Positions 56,122-64,000 of a stretch of 64,000 nt of DNA are shown here, in pieces. Below the pieces are notes generated by a model. It saw only the letters and a list, made by a program, of their open reading frames with translations. It did no database searches and had not been told where the DNA came from. This stretch comes from CBDCFL01 sp965216135 (GTDB lineage: Bacteria > Pseudomonadota > Alphaproteobacteria > Rhodobacterales > Rhodobacteraceae). The DNA is taken from the NCBI GenBank assembly GCA_965216135.1, contig CBDCFL010000024.1:62001-126000 (forward strand). The letters are read 5' to 3'. The position numbers were made by a program, and so were the translations under genes. Each line of letters starts with the position of its first letter. Positions within the stretch are counted from its first letter, which is position 1.

Positions 56122-56565
56122 TTGCTCCCGCCCGCGATACTGGTCGGACCGACAGTGACCTGCCCCAGCGTATCGACCCGGCCCATGATGATTGTCCGCG
56201 ACGCCAGGTTCATCACCCGCACCAGATCACCGGGTGCCGCCCGGCCCAGCGCGCGTCCGTCGGCGGAAATCGACAATCCGCGGCTTTGAAACCCGATGGT
56301 CACGATCTGGTTGCGCTCGATCGTTGCTGCGGGCCCGACATCCTCGGGCCGTCGGGCGGCCCTGGTACAGCACCACGCGGGCCTCAAGCCCGATCACATC
56401 ATCGGCGCTGTCAAAGATTGCCGGCAGGTCATCTTTGACGACGAACACGTCGGCCGCGGTCAGAATGGTTTTTGAGCGGATCGTCCGCGTCGCCATAAGA
56501 GTATCGCCAATCGCCGGTCCGTTTGTAAATGCGGCGATGATCAGGGCCAGCCAGAACGCGCGCAT
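56118..56565 (-). pseudogene. flgA: P-ring chaperone FlgA, frameshifted
   Basis: Periplasmic chaperone for FlgI. The 5' frame from ATG 56565 has a signal peptide (MRAFWLALIIAAFTNGPAIG) and the SAF-like part (IRSKTILTAADVFVVKDDLP, VIGLEARVVLYQGRP). Then the sense moves by one base near 56355-56362 (CGCCCGACGGCCCGAGG): the correct continuation is RPEDVGPAATIERNQIVTIG, ending GRVDTLGQVTVGPTSIAGG. One extra base (or two lost) explains it. The stop overlaps the flgH start and lies in an otherwise normal flgG-flgA-flgH order. Confidence 0.82.
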
Positions 56566-56567
56566 GT

Positions 56568-57353
56568 TTATCGGACCCGCGTGGTCGCGGCCAGCATCTG
56601 ATCGGCGGCGCTGATAACCTTGGCGTTCAGCTTGTATCCACGTTGCGCCTCGATAAGTTCGGTAATCTCGCGCACCGCATTGACCGAAGAGTTTTCCAGA
56701 TAACCCTGACGCAGCGTGCCCAGACCATCCACGCCGGGGGGTCCGACGCTGGCCGCGCCAGAGGCCGCAGTTTCCAGGAACAGGTTCGCCCCGATCGCTT
56801 CCAGCCCTTTCGGGTTGGAAAATCCGGCAAGGGTGAATTGGCCGAGCTGTTCAGGTTCCACACGGTCGGCGAAATAGGCCCAAACCTCGCCCGCGGCGTT
56901 GATCGAAATGCTGCGCGCGTCTTCGGGGATGACCACATCGGGCACGACCGTATGGCCGTCAGATGTTACCACCAGCCCGTCGCCAGAGCGTTTCAGGCCG
57001 CCATCGCGGGTATAGGCGGACGCACCCGAAGGCAAAGTCACTTCCAGAAAGCCGTTGCCCTCAATCGCGAGGTCCAGGTCGCCACCGGTTTCAGACAGCG
57101 AACCCTGCGCCAGGTTCACGCTAACTGCGGACGGCCGCACGCCCAAACCCAGTTGCACGCCCGTCGGCAGCACCGTGCCGTCGGCGGCGTTGATCGTGCC
57201 GGCGCGCGTCATCTGCTGGTAATGCAAGTCGGAAAATTCAGCGCGCCGGGCGCTATATCCGGTCGTGCTCATATTCGCGAGGTTGTTTGCAATCACCTCG
57301 ACCCGCATTTGCTGGGCGCTCATGCCTGTGGCTGCGATATTCAGGGCACGCAT
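56568..57353 (-). CDS. flgG: Flagellar distal rod protein FlgG
   Basis: A 261-residue rod protein. It has the N-terminal Flg_bb_rod helix (MRALNIAATGMSAQQMRVEV, IANNLANMSTTGYSARRAEF), the central FlgE/F/G D1 region (LAIEGNGFLEVTLPSGASAY, ARSISINAAGEVWAYF) and the C-terminal helix (GYLENSSVNAVREITELIEA, QRGYKLNAKVISAADQML). Start 57353 has AGGAG 8 bases upstream; a longer in-frame extension to 57437 overlaps flgF and is not used. Intact. Confidence 0.95.
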   Translation of the reverse strand: MRALNIAATGMSAQQMRVEVIANNLANMSTTGYSARRAEFSDLHYQQMTRAGTINAADGTVLPTGVQLGLGVRPSAVSVNLAQGSLSETGGDLDLAIEGNGFLEVTLPSGASAYTRDGGLKRSGDGLVVTSDGHTVVPDVVIPEDARSISINAAGEVWAYFADRVEPEQLGQFTLAGFSNPKGLEAIGANLFLETAASGAASVGPPGVDGLGTLRQGYLENSSVNAVREITELIEAQRGYKLNAKVISAADQMLAATTRVR

Positions 57354-57363
57354 GGCTCTACTC

Positions 57364-58080
57364 CTATCGGCTGAGGGTTTGCATGACGGATTTGATCCGC
57401 TCGTCTTCCTGCTCGAGCAGCTTTTGACCAAGTTCATAGGCCCGCTGAACCTCGATCATCCGGGTAATCTCTGCCACCGAATTGACATTGCTGGCCTCCA
57501 GAAAGCCCTGCAATATGCGCCCGCTGTCAGCCGGTTCAACATCGCCATCCGCTGTAAACATAACGCCGTCGCGCCGGATCAGCTCGTTGGGGTCTGCGGG
57601 CACAAACAGCCCGATCTGGCCAAGTGGACTGCCATCGGCGGCCAGCGTGCCATCGGCGGCGATCGATATGGATCGCGCGTCCTGGGGCACGAATATTGGT
57701 GCCGCGCCGCTGTCGAGCAGCCGAAACCCATCCGGCGTTACAAGTTCGCCGTTCTCGTTGGGGGTAAATGCCCCGGCGCGGCTGAGCGCGTTGCCGGACG
57801 GCGTTTCGATCAGAAAGAACCCATCGCCCTCGATGGCCAGATCAAATGTGCCGTTTGTCTGGCTGAGCGAGCCCTGATCGAGCCGCGTGTCACGGGTGTT
57901 TGCCCGGGTCATCGATAGCGAGGCAGCGCCGTTTTCCATTGCATGAATGACTTCAGAAAACACTAGCCCCTCGCGCCGGAAACCGGTCGTCGAAAGGTTG
58001 GCAATGTTGTTGGCCACCGCCTGCATTTCGCGCAGCAATCCGGACTGGCGCGAGAGTGCGGTATAGCCAGCGTTGTCCAT
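57364..58080 (-). CDS. flgF: Flagellar proximal rod protein FlgF
   Basis: A 238-residue rod protein: MDNAGYTALSRQSGLLREMQ, AVANNIANLSTTGFRREGLV, DLAIEGDGFFLIETPSGNAL, ARSISIAADGTLAADGSPLG and the C-terminal FLEASNVNSVAEITRMIEVQ helix. Ten bases separate it from flgG, and three from the fliQ stop upstream. Intact. Confidence 0.94.
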   Translation of the reverse strand: MDNAGYTALSRQSGLLREMQAVANNIANLSTTGFRREGLVFSEVIHAMENGAASLSMTRANTRDTRLDQGSLSQTNGTFDLAIEGDGFFLIETPSGNALSRAGAFTPNENGELVTPDGFRLLDSGAAPIFVPQDARSISIAADGTLAADGSPLGQIGLFVPADPNELIRRDGVMFTADGDVEPADSGRILQGFLEASNVNSVAEITRMIEVQRAYELGQKLLEQEDERIKSVMQTLSR

Positions 58081-58335
58081 GCCTCAGGAACCGGCGATCA
58101 GCGGCACGACATCGCTCTTGAAAAAGCTGACCAGCGTGCCGGTCATGAACGCCATCGTCACCCAGAAAACCGCCACGATCGCGGCCAGTTTGGGCACGAA
58201 TGTCAGGGTCATTTCCTGGATGGACGTCAGCGCCTGAAAGAGGCCGACCGTCACACCGGCCAACAGCGCCACCGCCAGGATCGGGGTCGAGATCGTGACC
58301 GCAACCCACAAACCCTGACGCAGCATGTCATATAA

Positions 58336-59499
58336 TACCAACGGTCATTGATCAGAACCCATGCGCCCATTTGCGCATGCCGAGGGACATGATCTTCCAT
58401 GGTTGGTCGATGAGGTTGTTCCAGGCTTGGCAGCACAGCGCGACGATGTCTTCGTAGGATTTGAAGATCCGGTTCGACAACCAGTTGTCGCGCATGAATT
58501 GCCAGACATTCTCCACCGGGTTCAACTCGGGCGATCGTGGCGGCAGCGCCAGGACGGTGATGTTGTCGGGGATCGCCAGCTTGGGCGTCAAGTGCCAACC
58601 GGCCTGATCGACGATCAGCACCGCATGGGCGCCGGGATCGACGGCGGCACTGATCTCGATGAGGTGCGCCGCCATGGCTCGGTGTCGCACCAGGGCATGA
58701 CCAGCCCGGCGCCTTTCCCCTTCGCGGGACAGATCGCGCCGAAGATATAGGCCCATTCGGTGCGCTGGTCGCGGGGCACCCGCGGGCGCGTGCCACGTCT
58801 GGCCCATCGGCGTGTGAGCTTATTCTTCTGGCCGATGCGGGCTTCATCTTGCCACCACAGCTCTATCTCGACGCCTTTCGGGAGCCTCGCCCGGATCTTC
58901 GCCAGTTCGGCGGGGAAGTTTTTTTTAAAAGCCTCGACGGCCAGCTCGTTTTGCGCGTAGTGGCGCGGCCGCGCCGAGATCTTGGCGAAGCCGAGCGCCT
59001 TCAACTCGCGCCCGACCGTGGTCTCGTCGAGCGAGATGGCGAACGTCTCCAAGAGCCACCGCGCCAGGTCCTTGCGCCGCCAGCGCACGACGCCGTCCAC
59101 CGCCGGGACCGGGCCGGCCTCAACAACCTCCGCCAGTGCGCGGCGGTGATCGGCGTTGAGCTTCGAGGGTGCGCCCGGTGACTTCCCATCGACCAGCCCG
59201 TCCGGTCCGCGGGCGTTGAAGCGCAGCACCCAGTCGCGAATGATCTGCAGACCGACGCCGCCGATCCGCGACGCATCCGTCCTGCTGCCACCATCGTAGA
59301 CCTCGGCCAACGCCAGCAGACGACGGCTCTGGGTCGCGTCCCTGGTCCTCTTCGCGAGGCACCGCAGTGAGACGCTGTCAAAATCGTTCCGTAAGTCGAT
59401 AGGCGCTGCCATGGCGAACCTCATTGGTTCACCACATTGAGTCAGAGATCGGACCGCTTGGGAATCCCCAACGTGAGTCAGGCATTCCGCTCGGTGGTA
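58336..59499 (-). mobile_element. IS-C copy 3 (IS630-like, 1164 bp) in fliQ
   Basis: Flanked by TAA (58333-58335 and 59500-59502). One base shorter than copy 2 owing to loss of a G at about 58678 (GGCTCGG versus GGCGTCGG). Confidence 0.93.
58352..59412 (-). pseudogene. Transposase of IS-C copy 3, one-base deletion
   Basis: ATG 59412 opens the normal frame, but the one-base deletion near 58678 shifts it inside the catalytic core, between the first Asp region (LWWQDEARIGQ) and the second Asp (VLIVDQAGWHL). The copy cannot make a full transposase, though it retains both ends. Confidence 0.9.
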
Positions 59500-59521
59500 T
59501 AAGATGGCCTCTCCCATCGGC

Positions 59522-59809
59522 TCAGACCGGCATCCTGAGGATTTCCTGGTAGGCCTCAACGACCTTGTCGCGCACCGTCACAGCGGTTTCGACCGCCAGT
59601 TCGGTTTGTGCGAGCGCCTGAACCAGGGCGTGCGGGTCGGCCTTGCCGGTCATGGCGGCGGCAGCGATGGTTTCGCTCTGGATCAAAGTGGCCGCAAAAT
59701 CATTGGCCGCATCGCGCCAGCCAGCCGGCCCGCCCGCTTGCGCCTTGGGCGCTGTCGCGGGGCGGGTGGCTGCATAGTTTTGCGCTGCAAGCGTCGATCG
59801 AAGGTCCAT
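59522..59809 (-). CDS. fliE: Flagellar hook-basal body protein FliE
   Basis: A 95-residue export-gate/rod adaptor: the N-terminal variable part (MDLRSTLAAQNYAATRPATA) and the conserved FliE C-terminus (LVQALAQTELAVETAVTVRD, KVVEAYQEILRMPV). It lies between flgC (11-bp gap) and fliQ. Intact. Confidence 0.93.
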   Translation of the reverse strand: MDLRSTLAAQNYAATRPATAPKAQAGGPAGWRDAANDFAATLIQSETIAAAAMTGKADPHALVQALAQTELAVETAVTVRDKVVEAYQEILRMPV

Positions 59810-59820
59810 TTTGGTCGCTC

Positions 59821-60213
59821 CTATCTACGCAACAATTCAAGCAGATTGTTCGACATCTGCCGCATCTGGTCGAACATTTTGAGGTTCGCCTCATAGCTGC
59901 GCTGCGCTTCGCGCGCGTCAGCAATCTCGACCACCAGATCGACATTCGATCCATCGTAATGGCCGGTTTCATCCGCCAGCGGATGGCTGGGGTCAAAAAT
60001 GCGTTCAAGCTGGGTCTGATCGAGCCTTACCGGCCCGGTGACAACTTGCCCGGTTGCTTGCCCGAATTCGAGAACATTCTGAAAGCTCGTCACTTTGCGC
60101 CGATAGCCCGGCGTGTCGGCATTAGCGATATTTTCGGTAACATGGCGGATGCGCGAGGCCTGCGCCTGCATACCGCTTGCCGCAAGTTTTAACGTGTCGG
60201 TGAAGCTCGTCAT
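59821..60213 (-). CDS. flgC: Flagellar proximal rod protein FlgC
   Basis: A 130-residue rod protein with N-terminal FTDTLKLAASGMQAQASRIR, the rod-family ENIANADTPGYRRKVTSFQN, and the C-terminal SNVDLVVEIADAREAQRSYE, ANLKMFDQMRQMSNNLLELL. Twelve bases follow flgB. Intact. Confidence 0.95.
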   Translation of the reverse strand: MTSFTDTLKLAASGMQAQASRIRHVTENIANADTPGYRRKVTSFQNVLEFGQATGQVVTGPVRLDQTQLERIFDPSHPLADETGHYDGSNVDLVVEIADAREAQRSYEANLKMFDQMRQMSNNLLELLRR

Positions 60214-60225
60214 CGCATCATCTCC

Positions 60226-60621
60226 CTACCGGCCGCGGCCCAGAGAGGTGCGTAATATATCCAGCGAGCTGGAATAGACGGCCAGCGCCAGATCATGGGC
60301 GCGCCGTGCCTCAGTCGATTTGACCATTTCCATTTCAAGCGAGACGGAATTGCCGTTGGGCGCGCTTTCGGTGGCTGTTGCGGATGCGCGCTGATGCTGC
60401 AGGCGCGATGCCTGGCCGTCTGCGCCGATATGGCCGGGGCGCGTGATCCGCAATTGCCCGGATCGCGCCGGATCAAATGTGTCAGCAAAAGAGGGGATGT
60501 CCAGGGTGCGATAGCCCGGTGTGTCGGCATTGGCGATGTTGCGCGCGATCACTGCCTGGCGTTCTGCCGCATGTGATGCCAGCCCATGCGCCATGCGCAT
60601 GATCGCGATTTTGTCGAACAT
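60226..60621 (-). CDS. flgB: Flagellar proximal rod protein FlgB
   Basis: A 131-residue rod protein: MFDKIAIMRMAHGLASHAAE, RQAVIARNIANADTPGYRTL, DIPSFADTF and the C-terminal VKSTEARRAHDLALAVYSSS, LDILRTSLGRGR. The start at 60621 fits the family; an extension to 60648 (MKPVEGEAP) is possible. It is the first gene of the flgB-flgC-fliE-fliQ-flgF-flgG-flgA-flgH unit and is divergent from fliI, whose first codons lie 84 bp away. Confidence 0.94.
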   Translation of the reverse strand: MFDKIAIMRMAHGLASHAAERQAVIARNIANADTPGYRTLDIPSFADTFDPARSGQLRITRPGHIGADGQASRLQHQRASATATESAPNGNSVSLEMEMVKSTEARRAHDLALAVYSSSLDILRTSLGRGR

Positions 60622-61728
60622 CGGGGCTTCTCCCTCGACCGGTTTCAATCATCGTTAACCGCAATTCCTTTAGAAACGGTTTGCAGCATCCTGTAGGAGT
60701 CGCAATTGCCTGTCGGTCTGGACCATCTAATACCAACGGCCCCCAGATTTGACTCAAGGGGATTCCCACGAGCGGCGTGATCTGATTCAGTGGCATCAAG
60801 GCAAGGGAGGCTTTGATGGCAGTAAGGATTACGCGCAAAGACAAGTCCGCAGGCGAGCTTCGCCAGGAAGCGGCGCGGTGCCGGGATGGGAAAGCGGCGC
60901 GACGGATGTTGGCGATTGCCCTGGTTCTGGATGGGGTTGACCGCAAGACGGCGGCAGAAAACTGCGGCATGGATCGGCAGACGCTGCGGGATTGGGCCCA
61001 CCGTTACAATGCGGAGGGCGTGTCGGGCCTGTTCAACCGTCGCCCGCCGGATCCACCCTGTCTGCTGAGCGCGGCACAGAAGGAGGAGTTGGCGGAAATG
61101 GTTCGGGCGGGTCCCGACCCCGAAACCGATGGGGTTGTGCGCTGGCGGCGCATTGATCTGAAACGCAAGATCGAAGAGCGCTTCGGCGTCACCATGCATG
61201 AGCGAACTGTTGGCAAACAATTGGCAAGCCTGGGCTTTCGGCGTCTGTCGGCGCGCCCGCAGCATCCGAAATCCGACCCGGATGCACAGGAGGCTTTTAA
61301 AAAAACTTCGCCGCAGAGGTAGAAGCAGCCTTGCCGGAAACAGCCCGCAGCAAGCCCCTGGAGATATGGTTTCAGGATGAAGCGCGGGTTGGCCAGCAGG
61401 GCACGCTCACCCGTATCTGGGCCGAGCGTGGAACACGCCCCCGTGCCCCGCGCGACACCCGCTATATCTGGAGCTACATTTTCGGCGCCGTCTGCCCGGA
61501 ACGGGCTGAAGCGGCCGCTCTGATCATGCCACATGCCGACACACAGGCCATGAGCGCGCATCTCGCCGAGATCGCTAAAACCGTCGCATCGGGCGCACAT
61601 GCCCTTCTCATTCTGGATGGCGCTGGCTGGCACGGTTCGGCAGAGCTGGAGGTACCCGACAACATCACCCTGCTCAAACTCCCGCCCTATTCCCCTGAAC
61701 TCAACCCGATGGAAAATGTGTGGGCTTA

Positions 61729-62891
61729 TACCAACGGCATCAATTTCTGACTCTGTGGGGATTCCCAAATCGGTTTTGATCTGGATTCAAGGTTGGCAAA
61801 GGAGGATCGCCATGCCAGCCAGTGTTCCGCTTCGTCGCGACTTTGATGCCCGCCACCTTCGTAAACTCGCCAGCCGTTGCAAGGATGCCCGGCAGAGCCG
61901 CCGTCTGTTGTCTCTTGCGGCGGTCTACGATGGCATGCGCCGTGGAGAGGCCGCAAGGATCGGTGGGATGGATCGCCAAACCCTGCGGGACTGGGTTCAC
62001 CGGTTCAACGAAGAGGGACCGGATGGCCTCACCAACCGCAAGGGCGCGGGCCGGACGCGCTACCTGAGCGATGTCCAGATGAAAGAACTTGGCGAGATTG
62101 TCGAGACCGGCCCCGATCCGGCGGTGGACGGGGTTGTCCGCTGGCGGCGGATCGGCCTGAAGCGGGTGATCGAGGCGCGCTTTGGCGTCATCTATTCCGA
62201 GCGCGGGATATCCAGACTGCTTGGCGAACTGGGCTTTGCCCATATCAGCGCCCGCCCGCAGCATCCCAGGCAGGATAAGCGGATCATCGAGGCGTTTAAA
62301 AAAAACTTCGCCGACACGCTCCAGGTGCATATAGCTGACCTGCCAGCGGGAACGCCGGTGGAGATCTGGTTCCAGGACGAAGCACGCCTTGGCCAGAAGA
62401 ATGGCCTGACGCGCCTGTGGGCGAGAAAGGGCACGCGCCCCCGCCAGCCGGCCGATCAGCGCTATCACAACGCCTATCTGTTCGGCGCCATCTGTCCGGC
62501 TCACGGCAAGGGGGCGGCGCTCATGCTGCCTTGGGCGGACGCGCAAGCCATGCAGATGCATCTCGACGAGATCAGCCGCCACGTCGCCCGAAAGGCCCAT
62601 GCGGTTGTGCTGATGGATCGGGCCGGATGGCACACCACCGGCAAACTCAAAGTCCCGAAGAACCTCACCATCATCCTGCTGCCATCGCGCGCTCCGGAAC
62701 TGAACCCGGTGGAAAATATCTGGCAGTACTTGCGCGCCAATTGGCTCTCCAACCGCGTGTTCGAAGACTACAATGCCATCGTCGATGCTGGATGCGAAGC
62801 TTGGAACAAGCTCATCGCACAGCCCGAAACCATCACATCAATCGGAATGCGAAAATGGGCCCATATCGGTCAATGTTAAATGCCGCTGGTA
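61729..62891 (+). mobile_element. IS-B copy 5 (IS630-like, 1163 bp), nested in IS-A
   Basis: Flanked by TTA (61726-61728 and 62892-62894). IS-A copy 1 shows the empty site GTGTGGGCTTATCTGCG with one TTA, a second direct proof of the 3-bp duplication. One base longer than the others (extra G in the leader, GATCTGGATTC). Confidence 0.95.
61812..62879 (+). CDS. IS630-like transposase of IS-B copy 5
   Basis: Intact 355-residue DDE transposase with AGGAGG upstream. It differs from other copies at WRRIGLKRV (WRRIDLKRV elsewhere), outside the catalytic triad. Confidence 0.93.
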   Translation: MPASVPLRRDFDARHLRKLASRCKDARQSRRLLSLAAVYDGMRRGEAARIGGMDRQTLRDWVHRFNEEGPDGLTNRKGAGRTRYLSDVQMKELGEIVETGPDPAVDGVVRWRRIGLKRVIEARFGVIYSERGISRLLGELGFAHISARPQHPRQDKRIIEAFKKNFADTLQVHIADLPAGTPVEIWFQDEARLGQKNGLTRLWARKGTRPRQPADQRYHNAYLFGAICPAHGKGAALMLPWADAQAMQMHLDEISRHVARKAHAVVLMDRAGWHTTGKLKVPKNLTIILLPSRAPELNPVENIWQYLRANWLSNRVFEDYNAIVDAGCEAWNKLIAQPETITSIGMRKWAHIGQC

Positions 62892-64000
62892 TTATCTGCG
62901 TGCCAACAAGCTCGCCATATCCGTCTTCGACAATTATGAGCAGATCGTCGACAGGTGTTGCGAAGCATGGAACTTCTTTGCAAACGACAAAACCGCAATC
63001 ACGTCAATCACTACCAGACAATGGGCCAAAACGGTCAACGACTAGGGCCGTTGGTATAAGAGCCGAAATTTCCGCCATCTCCCCTGCCTCCTGGCAGGGG
63101 CGGATTACCGAAACCGGACCCGGTGCGTTGCGTGTGGCCGGTTTGTCGCAAGTTGGCGCGCTTGGACAATTGGTGGAAATTATCCGCGGCGACGGCGCTA
63201 CGATCGGCGGCGAAATTGTCGCGATGGACGAACATTCTGTGTCGATCCTGCCGGACGCGCAGATTGACGGCGTTCAGGTCGATGACCGGGTGCGCCTCGC
63301 GGGTGACATCTCGATCGCCCCCGACGACAACTGGCTAGGCCGCATGATCGACCCCTGCGGGCGGTCAATTGACGACCACCCGATCATGCGCGGCGGCCAG
63401 GCGCGCCCGCTCAAGGGCCAGCCGATCAACCCCGCCCGGCGCCGCGGTCTTGGCGAGCGGCTGGAAACCGGTCTGGCGGTGTTCAACACCATGCTGCCGA
63501 TTGCCCGCGGCCAGCGCATCGGGCTTTTTGCAGGCAGCGGGATCGGTAAATCGACGCTGCTTGGCAGCCTGGTCCTTGGCGTGCAGGCGGATGTCGTGGT
63601 CATCGCCATGATTGGCGAACGCGGCCGCGAAGTGCGCGAGTTTGTCGAACGCATTCTCGGCCGGATCGGCATGAGCCGAACCATTGTTGTCGCCGCCACG
63701 TCCGACCTTTCGCCGCTTTTGCGGCGGCGCTGCGCCTGGACGGCGATGGCGGTCGCGGAACATTTCCGCGATCAGGGTCTGCATGTGCTCTTCGTAGCAG
63801 ATTCGGTGACCCGCTTTGCCGAGGCGCATCGCGAGGTGGCGCTGGCTTCGGGCGAGCGCGGGTCGCTTCGCGGCTTTCCCCCGTCGACCGCCTCGACCCT
63901 GACGATGCTGGCAGAGCGCGCTGGGCCCGGTGCCGGTGGCGCCGGTGACATCACAGCGGTGTTTAGTGTGCTTGTCGCAGCCTCGGATATGGAAGAGCCG

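Larger units (their letters stand above)
58084..59517 (-). pseudogene. fliQ: Flagellar export gate protein FliQ, split by IS-C
   Basis: FliQ is an 88-residue two-helix gate protein. The 3' part (58084-58335) gives YDMLRQGLWVAVTISTPILA, VALLAGVTVGLFQALTSIQE and VFWVTMAFMTGTLVSFFKSD. IS-C copy 3 is inserted near the 5' end. Removing it and one TAA rebuilds ATG-GGA-GAG-GCC-ATC-TTA-TAT, i.e. MGEAILYDMLRQGLW, starting at 59517, four bases from the fliE stop. With the element in place translation can at best restart inside, so the protein is probably lost. Confidence 0.9.
60816..63045 (+). pseudogene. Transposase of IS-A copy 2, cut by IS-B
   Basis: Same two-frame arrangement as copy 1 (seven-A slippery run near 61299-61305), but IS-B copy 5 interrupts the second frame right after the catalytic Glu region (ELNPMENVWAY), so the C-terminal about 50 residues are separated (resuming LRANKLAISVFDN). 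Confidence 0.9.
60731..63056 (+). mobile_element. IS-A copy 2 (IS630-like), interrupted by IS-B copy 5
   Basis: Flanked by TAA (60728-60730 and 63057-63059). Without IS-B copy 5 and its TTA duplication it is 1160 bp, the length of copy 1. It cuts fliI after its eighth codon. Confidence 0.93.
60706..64000 (+). pseudogene. fliI: Flagellar export ATPase FliI, split after codon 8 by IS-A/IS-B
   Basis: FliI is the cytoplasmic ATPase that feeds the export gate. It starts with TTG 60706 (GTAGGAG six bases upstream): MPVGLDHL, where IS-A copy 2 is inserted. Removing 60731-63056 and one TAA joins the frame to RAEISAISPASWQGRITETG. The rest, 63060 to the right edge, carries NPARRRGLGERLETGLAVFN, the P-loop GLFAGSGIGKSTLLG, IGERGREVREFV, VLFVADSVTRFAEAHREVAL and FPPSTASTLTMLAERAG. 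The ATPase core is otherwise intact but has lost its start; the 3' end is outside the window. Confidence 0.92.

Overview
The window looks like part of an alphaproteobacterial chromosome, most likely Rhodobacterales. The signs are high G+C by eye, the order and content of the flagellar cluster, a DinB with an N-terminal zinc ribbon, a dimethylglycine-dehydrogenase-like gene beside a pyrrolysine-free MttB homologue, and TTAA-N7-TTAA (CtrA-type) boxes. This placement comes from gene content alone; no search was run.

Layout. Positions 1-4.1 kb hold housekeeping genes: clpB (partial), a phospholipid-methyltransferase-like membrane protein, a metallophosphoesterase, pyrF and an unknown membrane protein. 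Positions 4.2-8.6 kb hold a heme-type methyl-accepting chemotaxis protein cut by an IS, followed by a decayed ParB-like gene. Positions 8.8-11.4 kb hold dinB, an N-formylglutamate amidohydrolase, tRNA-Val(GAC) and rpmJ. Positions 11.5-27.6 kb hold an exopolysaccharide locus: ExoY-type sugar transferase, Wzy-type polymerase, Wzz/tyrosine kinase, glycosyltransferase, flippase and O-antigen-ligase-like protein. Several of these are broken by IS elements, frameshifts or nonsense codons. Positions 27.7-37.9 kb hold metabolic genes: deoC, a two-domain aldehyde dehydrogenase, an arylformamidase-like hydrolase, rpe, a broken dimethylglycine/sarcosine dehydrogenase and an mttB-like methyltransferase. 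Positions 38-64 kb hold a large flagellar cluster: fliP-fliN-fliH-fliF on minus; fliL, motE, motA, a large unknown protein, a lytic transglycosylase, flhA, fliR and flhB on plus; fliL2, flgH, flgA, flgG, flgF, fliQ, fliE, flgC and flgB on minus; then fliI on plus.

The dominant feature is massive recent transposition. Ten copies of three related IS630-like elements (called here IS-A, IS-B and IS-C), two copies of an IS5-like element (IS-D) and one IS1595-like element (IS-E) lie in 64 kb, two of them nested. There is also a 596-bp element (element F) with 30-bp terminal inverted repeats and a 9-bp target duplication. It carries a single unknown membrane-protein gene and no transposase, and it sits inside flhB. 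Exact target duplications allow nearly every interrupted gene to be rebuilt.

The flagellar export gate and basal body genes carry many independent lesions (flhB, fliQ, fliI, flgA, flgH and the 44.9-48.7 kb gene), so this strain is probably non-motile. Exopolysaccharide export and betaine demethylation also look damaged. Together this suggests a lineage under relaxed selection with active IS expansion. The most unusual observations are element F, a leader sequence shared between IS630-like and IS5-like elements, the 3-bp TNA target duplication of the IS630-like elements, and IS insertions in or next to CtrA-type boxes.
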